A program made the translations under genes and the position numbers. The notes beneath the pieces are model-generated. The model ran no database searches, was not told the origin of the DNA, and was given only the letters and a program-made list of their open reading frames with translations. Below are positions 36,243 through 43,662 of a stretch of 64,000 nucleotides of DNA, piece by piece (position 1 is the first letter of the stretch; each line of letters opens with the position of its first letter). Source of the DNA: Limnohabitans planktonicus II-D5 (GTDB lineage: Bacteria; Pseudomonadota; Gammaproteobacteria; Burkholderiales; Burkholderiaceae_C); NCBI RefSeq assembly GCF_001270065.2, contig NZ_LFYT02000004.1, forward strand, positions 62,001 through 126,000, given 5' to 3'.

Positions 36243-37622
36243 TTATTCGCTGGTGTAAGTGCTTGTTCTAAACGTAAAGGTCTTTGTGAAAAACCCCGTA
36301 GGATTCGTCGCTGAAACACTGCCAGTGTTTTTCCCCTCCACGTACACCGTGTAACTGCTATTGTCCAGAAGTCTTTGAGTGGGAACAATGAAGGCTTCGT
36401 TGCTGGCTATCGCATTTACTGTTGTTTTTTGAGGATCATTTTCCTTCGTAAGAATAACTGTATTGACAGCTTGGCCACCGTTCAACGTGATCGACTGCTT
36501 TGTAATTTCAAGCGTTGTGCCATTGGCCGTCATGAAATATACAGGTGTTCCATACGGCGATTGACTAAGGTCTTGACCTGGAAATGGATTAGGGTCTTCA
36601 TTTCCAAATATTGGACTTAAATTACCAGTTGATTCACATGGGAATGAAACAATATCTTCATTTTTGATTCTTTGACCGGCTGGATTGGTGGTGCTTGGGA
36701 TGCCCATATTAATTACCAGTCTTTTAAACCAACTATCAAAAGAGTTTTGGGAAGTATTCACGCCAAATCCAACTTCGATAGATTGATTAAATAACGCCTT
36801 TAGATGGTAAACAGTTGAATATAACTGCTTCAAGTTTACAGTTGCGGATTTTTCTGTTGCTGAGTAAGGAATCGGTGCTCCTATGAAAAAATTCCCAAAC
36901 TGTTGTGTGGAAATGTTTTCTGTGGCGGGACTGAATGCGTTTTGCATGTAGCCTTGATTTGCTACCCGTATTGCAACCGTTTCGCCTGTAAATCCAGCGA
37001 GTGAAGAAACTTCAGTATGAACATTCAAATTATTAATTTTCAAGTAGTCTGCATGGGCTTGTGCAGCCTTATCCAATTTTTCATTCTGTGCAAGCTTTCC
37101 AAAGCCACACCGGCTGCGGTCATCGTTGAGTCGATTGAACAGAGCCACTTTATCAGCGGCATAAATGTCAGACGATGAATATGTTGCGGGGGCCACATTG
37201 GTAACCAACGATGAAGTTCCATTACCCCCCGCTGTGCCGTTGATGGCGATCTTGATGTCTTGCGTAGCAGTGCCATCGCTCGATGTCACAGTGAGCGTGT
37301 CATAGACCACCTGGCCCGAAGACAAAGCCTGAGTAACCGCCTTAGAGTTGTCCACCAGGTAGGTCCATGCACCCGTCGAGGCATTGAATGTGAACATTCC
37401 ATAGGTGCCTGCAAAGCTGGCTGGTGTTTTGAACACAGCTTGACCAGCGTCAGGATCAGTGATCGTGAGCGTGCCAGACACAGCGTTGCTTGCGCCTTTA
37501 GCGGTCGTGCCAGTACTGGTGCCGCTGATTGATGCGGAAGTGTTGTTCGTGCCGCCACCGCCGCCACCGCAAGCGGTCAAGAAAGAAGAAACGGCCAAAG
37601 CAGTGAGAGTCAAATTTTTCAT
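36243..37622 (-). CDS. Lipoprotein with VCBS-like and CAP (SCP/PR-1) domains
   Basis: A 459-residue exported protein. The N-terminus is a lipoprotein signal with lipobox LTAC at residues ~16-19, then a run of glycines. A VCBS/cadherin-like repeat follows (SGTLTITDPDAGQAVF .. FNASTGAWTYLVDN), then a CAP/SCP-like domain starting LFNRLNDDRSRCGFGKL with conserved histidines in HADYLK and NVHTEV, and a C-terminal Ig-like region. The gene is more AT-rich than its neighbours, consistent with transfer. The function of bacterial CAP proteins is largely unknown. Confidence 0.82.
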   Translation of the reverse strand: MKNLTLTALAVSSFLTACGGGGGGTNNTSASISGTSTGTTAKGASNAVSGTLTITDPDAGQAVFKTPASFAGTYGMFTFNASTGAWTYLVDNSKAVTQALSSGQVVYDTLTVTSSDGTATQDIKIAINGTAGGNGTSSLVTNVAPATYSSSDIYAADKVALFNRLNDDRSRCGFGKLAQNEKLDKAAQAHADYLKINNLNVHTEVSSLAGFTGETVAIRVANQGYMQNAFSPATENISTQQFGNFFIGAPIPYSATEKSATVNLKQLYSTVYHLKALFNQSIEVGFGVNTSQNSFDSWFKRLVINMGIPSTTNPAGQRIKNEDIVSFPCESTGNLSPIFGNEDPNPFPGQDLSQSPYGTPVYFMTANGTTLEITKQSITLNGGQAVNTVILTKENDPQKTTVNAIASNEAFIVPTQRLLDNSSYTVYVEGKNTGSVSATNPTGFFTKTFTFRTSTYTSE

Positions 37623-37719
37623 GTTGAACCAACCTATGCAATTTGGATAAGCACAATTGCTGTTTTTGCGCCTGAAGATTAGCATCTTAGTGGTATATCA
37701 ATAATCGGAACTCTTGAAT

Positions 37720-38238
37720 TCATGAGATCTGTACAAGACGCGACAAAATCTCTAACCCCGATGGCATGGGGCCGCTGTTGTCAAACACTGAGAGCGTCAA
37801 TGGCAAGCCCCTGGCGGCTGAGAAAACGTTCCCCACCCATCCATCACGCTCACTGGGCATGCCAGGCGTCCAGGCGCGACTTGTGTCCAATCTTGTGTCC
37901 AATGCCCTTTGATTCAATCGTTCCTCGCGCATGGCCTCGTCACAGAACACCAACACGATGCTCGATCCTGGGGGAATCCATCTCAGATGTTCGGGTGCAG
38001 CGGGGAAACCATCACACACGACACGCTCATGTTTGGCTAAATCGTTGACGAGCATTTGACCGAGTTCCATAGACATGGGCGTGCCTGGCGTGACGCGCCC
38101 AATGCGGACCATCGTTCGTGGTGCACCCATTTGGGTTGTCGCAGCCACAGAAAAAATCCTCAACCAGATCCAAGAAATGGTCATACGCAGCCGTCTTGGA
38201 GACAGCCTGACCCACGCAAGGCAGACCCGGTGAGCCAA
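37720..38238 (-). pseudogene. Adenylate-kinase-like fragment
   Basis: A frame with no clear start whose centre reads CDGFPAAPEHLRWI and EERLNQR, resembling the DGFPR and LID arginine region of adenylate-kinase-type nucleotide kinases. The N-terminal P-loop is missing in this frame; the stretch upstream looks shifted into another frame near 38100. I read it as a decayed kinase gene in the accessory island, but the similarity is short and the call is weak. Confidence 0.35.
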
Positions 38239-38292
38239 CGTGACTCGTTTTGGGCCGTTGATGCTTTAGCATGTTTTTTCGAAAGGTTTTTG

Positions 38293-39516
38293 ATGTCCCC
38301 AGCGTTTTCTGCATCCTTCCAGCGCCTGGCCTGGTCCAACCTGTTGGCCCAATCAGCCGAGCAGCTTAGCCTGGCCGCTGTGCCCATCGTGGCGGTGCTG
38401 TTGCTTCAGGCAGGTCCCGGTGAAATTGGTTTGCTGGCCTCCATCCAATCGCTGCCGTTTTTGTTGTTGTCCATGCCGCTGGGCCTGCTGGCCGACCGCA
38501 CTTCGCGCACGCGCTTGATGGCGCTGGCCGAGACGCTGCGGGCGCTGGCTTTGCTGCTCTTGCTGGCGCTGATCGTCACGGGGCATGTGTCGATTGCGGC
38601 TTTGGCCATCATTGGTTTCATGGCGGCCGTGGGCACGGTGGCCTTCAGCGTGGCTGCGCCTTCGTTGGTGCCTGCGCTGGTGCAGGTCGATGGCCTCGCG
38701 CAAGCCAATGGGCGGCTGGAGTTGGCGCGCAGCGCGGCTTTTGCGGCAGGCCCGGCCTTGGCCGGGGCTTTGATCGCGTGGACCGGGGCGTCGGCGGCGT
38801 TTGTGCTGTCGGGCATGTTGTCGGTGGCGGCGGTGTTGTGCCTGCGTGGCATTGTCGAGCCCACCCGTGCTGCCATGCCCGCGCGTCACCCTTTGCTGGA
38901 GTTGCAAGACGGTGCCAAGTGGGTATGGCAGAGCGACTTGCTCAGGCCCATGATGTTTTGCTCGGTTGCCTGGAACATTTCTTGGTTCATGCTGCAAGCG
39001 GCCTATGTGCCCTATGCCATCCACGACCTGGGGCTGGACGCCAGTGGCGTGGGCGTGACGCTGGCTTTGTATGGCGTGGGCATGATCTTGGGGGCATTGC
39101 TGGCGCCGCGTGTGGTGCGAGCGCTGCCGTTTGGGCAGGCGATTTTGCTGGGGCCTTATTTTTCGGTGTTGGCGGCAGTCACCATGGCGCTGACCTTGTA
39201 TTGGCCGCAGGGCTGGCTGGCGGCGCTGTCTTACTTTTTCTTTGGGGTGGGGCCGATCATCTGGACCATCACTTCGACCACGCTACGCCAGACAGTCACG
39301 CCTCGCGCCATGATCGGGCGGGTCACGTCGATCAACATTGTGGCCAGCACAGGCGCACGGCCTTTGGGGGCGGCGCTGGGCGGTGTGGTGGGGGTGAGCT
39401 TTCCGGTGTCGGTGAGCCTGTGGTGCGTGGTGCTGGGCTTTGGCCTGCAGGCCATCATCATCAGTGCGTCCAAGATCAGGACGCTCAAGCGCTTGCCTGA
39501 GCCTTTGCCCGATTGA
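38293..39516 (+). CDS. MFS transporter (enterobactin-exporter-like group)
   Basis: A 407-residue protein with 12 predicted membrane helices and the MFS loop motif between helices 2 and 3 (PLGLLADRTSRTRLM). The overall pattern resembles EntS-like exporters and related drug efflux proteins. ATG at 38293 follows AAAGG; the frame is open upstream but without a ribosome site. The substrate is unknown. It heads a short same-strand run with the SnoaL-like and enoyl-CoA hydratase genes. Confidence 0.87.
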   Translation: MSPAFSASFQRLAWSNLLAQSAEQLSLAAVPIVAVLLLQAGPGEIGLLASIQSLPFLLLSMPLGLLADRTSRTRLMALAETLRALALLLLLALIVTGHVSIAALAIIGFMAAVGTVAFSVAAPSLVPALVQVDGLAQANGRLELARSAAFAAGPALAGALIAWTGASAAFVLSGMLSVAAVLCLRGIVEPTRAAMPARHPLLELQDGAKWVWQSDLLRPMMFCSVAWNISWFMLQAAYVPYAIHDLGLDASGVGVTLALYGVGMILGALLAPRVVRALPFGQAILLGPYFSVLAAVTMALTLYWPQGWLAALSYFFFGVGPIIWTITSTTLRQTVTPRAMIGRVTSINIVASTGARPLGAALGGVVGVSFPVSVSLWCVVLGFGLQAIIISASKIRTLKRLPEPLPD

Positions 39517-39541
39517 TTTTAAAAACAGAGGAGACAACAGC

Positions 39542-40039
39542 ATGGAACAAGCTGAGTTTGAAGAATTGCTCAAGCGGTTTTCGGCCGCCGCCGAAGCGGG
39601 CGATGGCGAGGCTTTTGCGCAGTGTTTCACGTCCGATGGCGTTTACCACGACTACATCTACGGCGACCACACGGGCCGCGCCGACATCGCCCACATGATG
39701 AACGACCTGTTCCACCGCGATGCCGGGCCCGATTACCGCTGGGAGATGTTTGAGCCCGTGTGCAATGGCCAGGTGGCCTATGCGCGGTCTTTGTCGAGCT
39801 TCACCTCACGGGTGCCCGAGTTTGCGGGGCGGCAGGTGGTGATCGACGGCATCAGCCGCTTTGAGCTGCGTGACGGGCTGATTTGCGATTACAGCGAATC
39901 GGTCAATGGCGGTGTGGCCATGGTGCAGCTGGGGGTGGCTGCGCCGCGCCTGGAGAAGGTGCTCAAGCGCTGGAGCCAGCAGTTGATTGACCAGCCTGCC
40001 ACCCAGGCATTTTTGGCCCGTGGCAAGCGCACCGTTTGA
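39542..40039 (+). CDS. NTF2/SnoaL-like protein
   Basis: A 165-residue protein with the NTF2-like cone fold pattern (start EFEELLKRFSAAAEAGDGEAFAQCFTSDGVY, quoted in parts EFEELLKRFSAAAEAGDG and EAFAQCFTSDGVYHD). Such proteins include ketosteroid isomerases and polyketide cyclases; the reaction here is not predictable. ATG at 39542 follows AGAGGAGAC, 25 nt after the MFS gene and 31 nt before the enoyl-CoA hydratase gene, suggesting one operon. Confidence 0.75.
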   Translation: MEQAEFEELLKRFSAAAEAGDGEAFAQCFTSDGVYHDYIYGDHTGRADIAHMMNDLFHRDAGPDYRWEMFEPVCNGQVAYARSLSSFTSRVPEFAGRQVVIDGISRFELRDGLICDYSESVNGGVAMVQLGVAAPRLEKVLKRWSQQLIDQPATQAFLARGKRTV

Positions 40040-40070
40040 TTTGTTCAATCCTTCTTTGAAAGGCGTGGCC

Positions 40071-40883
40071 ATGAGTTTCCAAGACATCCTTTACAGCGTG
40101 GAGCACCGCATCGCGACCATCACCTTGAACCGCCCGGACAAGCTCAACGCCTGGACCGCTGTGATGGAGCGCGAGGTGCGCGAAGCCATGGACGCCGCAG
40201 CCGCAGACGAGGGCGTGCGTGCCATCGTGCTCACGGGTGCAGGGCGGGGCTTTTGCGCCGGGGCCGACATGGATTTGCTCAAGGGCCTGGACCCGAGCGA
40301 CATCACCGCGACCACCTGGACGCGGGCTTTTGATGTGAACCAGCGGCTGGACTACCAGACGCGTTACGGCTTTTACCCGGCGATCCCCAAGCCGGTGATT
40401 GGCATGCTCAATGGTGCAACCGCAGGCATTGGGCTGGTGCACGCCTTGTATTGCGACATCCGTTTTGCGGCCGACAACGCGGTGTTCACCACCGCGTTTT
40501 CAAGGCGCGGCTTGATTGCCGAACACGGCCTGAGCTGGATGCTGCCCCGCATCGTGGGCCACGCCAACGCGATGGACTTGCTGCTGTCGGCCCGCAAGGT
40601 GTTGGCCCCCGAGGCGCAGGCCATGGGCTTGGTCAACAAGGTGTTTGCACCCGATGCATTGGCTGCAGCGACGTATGCCTATGCGCGTGATTTGGTGGAC
40701 AACGTGTCGCCGCGCTCGATGGCGGTGATCAAGCGCCAGCAGTACGACGCGCCGTTTCAGACGCTGGCAGAAAACACCCGCCAGGCCAACGCCGAGATGG
40801 CCCGCAGTTTTGCCAGCGATGACTTTCGCGAAGGGGTGGCGCATTTCATGGAAAAACGCGCCCCGCAATTCACGGGTAAATGA
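40071..40883 (+). CDS. Enoyl-CoA hydratase/isomerase family protein
   Basis: A 270-residue crotonase-fold protein: VRAIVLTGAGRGFCAGADMDLL forms the CoA site and first oxyanion-hole strand (quoted VRAIVLTGAGRGF, CAGADMDLL), and RRGLIAEHGLSWMLPR carries the conserved glutamate-region of the second active-site segment. Likely acts on an acyl-CoA in a catabolic pathway. ATG at 40071 follows GAAAGG. Confidence 0.9.
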   Translation: MSFQDILYSVEHRIATITLNRPDKLNAWTAVMEREVREAMDAAAADEGVRAIVLTGAGRGFCAGADMDLLKGLDPSDITATTWTRAFDVNQRLDYQTRYGFYPAIPKPVIGMLNGATAGIGLVHALYCDIRFAADNAVFTTAFSRRGLIAEHGLSWMLPRIVGHANAMDLLLSARKVLAPEAQAMGLVNKVFAPDALAAATYAYARDLVDNVSPRSMAVIKRQQYDAPFQTLAENTRQANAEMARSFASDDFREGVAHFMEKRAPQFTGK

Positions 40884-40939
40884 GGCTTGGGGAAAGACGT
40901 GTATTCCGGCTTTGCGAAGTTTTAAGGAACAAAGATGTT

Positions 40940-41015
40940 GTAGGTCGGTGGCTTCAGCCCCGACATCTAACCTACGCCGAAGCCAGCAATGTCGGGGCTA
41001 AAGCCACCGACCTAC
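40940..41015. repeat. Pair of C-type stem-loop repeats, heads outward
   Basis: A forward C-type unit (GTAGGTCGGTGGCTTCAGCC..) at 40940-40964 and a reverse one at 40991-41015 lie between the convergent enoyl-CoA hydratase and CoA-transferase genes. Here the inner stem is GGCT/AGCC instead of GGTC/GACC, and the GTAG heads face outward, the opposite of the other arrays. Confidence 0.88.
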
Positions 41016-41082
41016 GGGGAGCCGGCGAGCAAATTTCAAACTTCAGCGTGCAGTGCCCACAAGGGCAGGTCGCAGGGCTGAC

Positions 41083-41949
41083 TCACTTGAGCGTCATCAG
41101 TGGGATGTCTTTTTCCGTCGCCAGTTTGTCGAGCTGTGCGCGTGTCTGGCTGGCCAAATAAGTTTCTATGGCTTTGCGGGTCGCAGGCTTGAACAGGTCC
41201 TTGACCGGGTGGGTCAGTGGGACGCCTGCGGCTTCGCAGAGACTCACGGCAAAGTGCGGCTCCAGCGCCGCCACGGCCACGCGGCCGTTCTTGCAGGCGT
41301 AGATGCGGTAGCCCGCGTGTGCGCCGCCCACCGCGCCGTCGGGCGTGGTCATGCGCAGCTGGCGCGGCAGGGCCAGCCAGGCGGCGGCGTCTGACAGGGC
41401 CACTTCGTGGCGCGAGCCTTTGCCCGTGGTCTTGAGCGAGATGATGGCCTTGAGCGTGGCTTCGCTGGCCATGAGTGCACCGCCCATGTCGGCAAACAAA
41501 CTCGGAGGCAAGTCCATGCCGTTGACCAAACCCACTTCGGCCTGGTAGGTCAAATCGTGTCCGGGAATTTCGGCCAGCGGGCCTGGGGCGCCGACGACTT
41601 CGATCAGGCTGAGCGTGGGGTATTGTTTGCGCAGGGTTTTCCAGCTCAGGCCCAGCTTGGTCAGGGCCGAGGGGCGGAATGAGGTCAGCAGCACATCGGT
41701 CTTGGGGAGCAGTTTGTGCAAGGCGGCTTGTCCGGGCTCGGTTTTGAGGTCGAGGGTGTGGTGTTTCACCCCCTTGTGCATCAGCGCGTAACCGTCGGGT
41801 GTGTAGTGCTGCATGGGGTCGCCAGCAGGCGGGTTGATCTTGGTGCAGCTGGCGCCCATCTCGGCCAGGCGCATCAGGGCGGCAGGTCCGGGCAGGTTGA
41901 GGGCGAGGCTGACGACGCGAACGCCGCGAAGGGGTTTTGTGGATGGCAT
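41083..41949 (-). CDS. Short CaiB/BaiF-family CoA-transferase
   Basis: A 288-residue family III CoA-transferase: N-terminal LRGVRVVSLALNLPGPAALM, the KINPPAGDP CoA-binding stretch, and the catalytic-aspartate region IPGHDLTYQAEVGL. Family members are usually 360-420 residues, so this form lacks much of the C-terminal part; the shortness may be natural for an AMACR-like subgroup. CoA donor and acceptor are unknown. Confidence 0.85.
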   Translation of the reverse strand: MPSTKPLRGVRVVSLALNLPGPAALMRLAEMGASCTKINPPAGDPMQHYTPDGYALMHKGVKHHTLDLKTEPGQAALHKLLPKTDVLLTSFRPSALTKLGLSWKTLRKQYPTLSLIEVVGAPGPLAEIPGHDLTYQAEVGLVNGMDLPPSLFADMGGALMASEATLKAIISLKTTGKGSRHEVALSDAAAWLALPRQLRMTTPDGAVGGAHAGYRIYACKNGRVAVAALEPHFAVSLCEAAGVPLTHPVKDLFKPATRKAIETYLASQTRAQLDKLATEKDIPLMTLK

Positions 41950-42033
41950 GTTGTTGATCTTGAAATTGTTGCTTCAGCATTATGTGCAAGGCGCTGACGG
42001 GGCACTGTCACTTGCGCTGAAGGGGCACAGGCC

Positions 42034-42500
42034 CTCGTCGGGGCTGAAGCCACCGACCTACAAATACCGCGCCGCAGGTCGGCACTCAAAGAGTCCGACA
42101 CCTCTTCGATGACCCGCTGCGCTTGCAAGGGCATGACCCTTCACACGGCAGCGTCGGGGTCTTCGACCACCGACCTACCAATACCGCGCCGCAGGTCGGT
42201 ACTCAAAGAGTCCGACACCTCTTCGATGACCCGCTGCGCTTGCAAGGGCATGACCCTTCACAAGGCAGCGTCGGGGTCTTTGACCACCGACCTACAAATA
42301 CCGCGCCGTAGGTCGGTACTCGCAGAGTCCGACACCTCTTCGATGACCCGCTGCGCTTGCAAGGGCATGACCCTTCACAAGGCAGCGTCGGGGTCTTTGA
42401 CCACCGACCTACCAATACCGCGCCGTAGGTCGGTACTCAAAGAGTCCGACATTTGCACGCTTTGGCACAGGCCCTCGTCGTGGCTGAAGCCGCCGACCTG
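42034..42500. repeat. Tandem array of stem-loop repeats with exact 117-bp period
   Basis: The landmark ATACCGCGCCG starts at 42064, 42181, 42298 and 42415, always 117 bp apart. Each period carries a forward B-type hairpin (GCAGGTCGGC/TACTC..GAGTCCGAC), a CTCTTCGATGACC spacer and a reverse A-type hairpin ending GACCTAC. C-type remnants flank both sides at ~42038 and ~42477. No gene occurs in 41950-42569; the frames running through it are repeat artefacts. Confidence 0.92.
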
Positions 42501-42569
42501 CGAGGGCATGATCTCGTGGGTCGCTCGCCGGGTGGGCTCCTGCAAAAGACAGGCCTCTCGCAGGACAGT

Positions 42570-43658
42570 TCAAGCCCCCAGATTGCGCAGGGTGGCCTCG
42601 ATGGCGGCTGCGGTGGCGATGGGTTTTTCCATGGGGAAGAGGTGGGAGCCGTCGAGCATCATGATGCGGCCTTTGACGACCTGGTGGGTCAGATCGGCAC
42701 CGGCTTGGCGCATTTCGGCTGAGTGCGTGCCGCCAATGAAGGCCGCAGCGCATTTGAGGGGGTGGCGCTTGAGCAGGCTGTCGAGTTTGTGCGGCAGGCT
42801 GTTGTAGATGGCGGTTTCGATGTCGCGGTCAAAATTCAGAACCCGTTGGCCGCCTTCGTCGTGCGTGCCGAACTCAATGTAGTCCCGCAGCACCTGCGGG
42901 TCCCAGCGGGCAAAGGATTTTTTGTGCGCAAAGCTTTCGAGGGCGGCTTGGGCGTCGGGCCAATGGTTGCGGCGCTTTTGGCTGATGCGCCCGGGGGAGA
43001 GTGCCCCAATCAGGGGGGTGCGTTTGGCCAGGCCCAAAGTGGTGGCGCGCCAACCGCCCAGCACGGGTGAGTCGATCAGCACCACACCGCGCACCAGCTC
43101 GGGGTGGCGGGCAGCGCACATGAGGCTCAAGATGCCGCCCAGCGAGTGGCCGACGAGAAAGGCGGGTTCTGATGGGCCATTCGGGCTTTGTGGGGCAGCC
43201 TGCGTGGACTGCCGCGCTTCGCTCGCAGTGACGGGGAATAGACCAGCGCCGCCATCGTGAGACTGACGGCTTTCGCTTGCAGTAACGGGGAATCTCTCCA
43301 CGCCGTCATCGCGAGGAACGAAGTGATCCAGGGATTGCCGGGCTTCGCTTGAAGAGGCGGGGAATCTATCAACTCCGTCATTGCTAGGAACGAAGCGATC
43401 CAGGGATTGCCGGGCTTCGCTTGCAGTAACGGCGAGTGCGGCTGCGGTGTAGTCGTTTTGCTTGTCACGCGCAAAGTCGGCCAGTTGCTGCACCAGATAG
43501 GGCCAGTTGTTGGTGACCGGGTATTTCGGGTCATGCCCGTACATCTCCACCGCGTCGACCTGAAAGCCGCGCTGGCGCAAGCTGTCCAGCATGACCCGGT
43601 AGGTGCTGGCCGGGAAGCTGTTGCCGTGCGAGAAGATGATGCGGGGTGGCTTCTGCAT
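42570..43658 (-). CDS. Alpha/beta hydrolase containing expressed palindromic repeats
   Basis: A 362-residue alpha/beta hydrolase: N-terminal FSHGNSFPASTYR oxyanion region, nucleophile motif VGHSLGG near residue 171, acid region and the catalytic histidine in DGSHLFPMEKP. Between strands near residues 76-152 it carries four in-frame copies of a repeat reading (F)P(V/A)T/SxSEARQSLD, encoded by a mobile palindromic element also found near 55.3 kb. Relatives are expected to be ~290 residues, so the insert adds about 75. The gene ends 86 nt after a repeat array and starts 4 nt after the mutS stop, so the two form an operon. Substrate unknown. Confidence 0.83.
   Translation of the reverse strand: MQKPPRIIFSHGNSFPASTYRVMLDSLRQRGFQVDAVEMYGHDPKYPVTNNWPYLVQQLADFARDKQNDYTAAALAVTASEARQSLDRFVPSNDGVDRFPASSSEARQSLDHFVPRDDGVERFPVTASESRQSHDGGAGLFPVTASEARQSTQAAPQSPNGPSEPAFLVGHSLGGILSLMCAARHPELVRGVVLIDSPVLGGWRATTLGLAKRTPLIGALSPGRISQKRRNHWPDAQAALESFAHKKSFARWDPQVLRDYIEFGTHDEGGQRVLNFDRDIETAIYNSLPHKLDSLLKRHPLKCAAAFIGGTHSAEMRQAGADLTHQVVKGRIMMLDGSHLFPMEKPIATAAAIEATLRNLGA
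43205..43432 (-). repeat. In-frame copies of the CGTCATTGCGAG palindromic element inside the hydrolase gene
   Basis: Four copies of a ~65-70-bp unit containing GCAAGCGAAGCCCGGCAATCC-type sequence (minus strand, shown here as GCAAGCGAAG and CCCGGCAATCC) lie within the coding region. The same arms (GCGAGCGAAGCG, GGCAATCC) form the three intergenic elements at 55.3-55.9 kb. The copies keep the reading frame and are translated as SEARQS-containing peptides. Confidence 0.85.
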
Positions 43659-43662
43659 GTGT

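Noticed and set aside
42109-42807. 232-codon frame through the 117-bp repeats
   Set aside because: It is built from repeat units and then runs antisense into the hydrolase gene; no ribosome site or family match.
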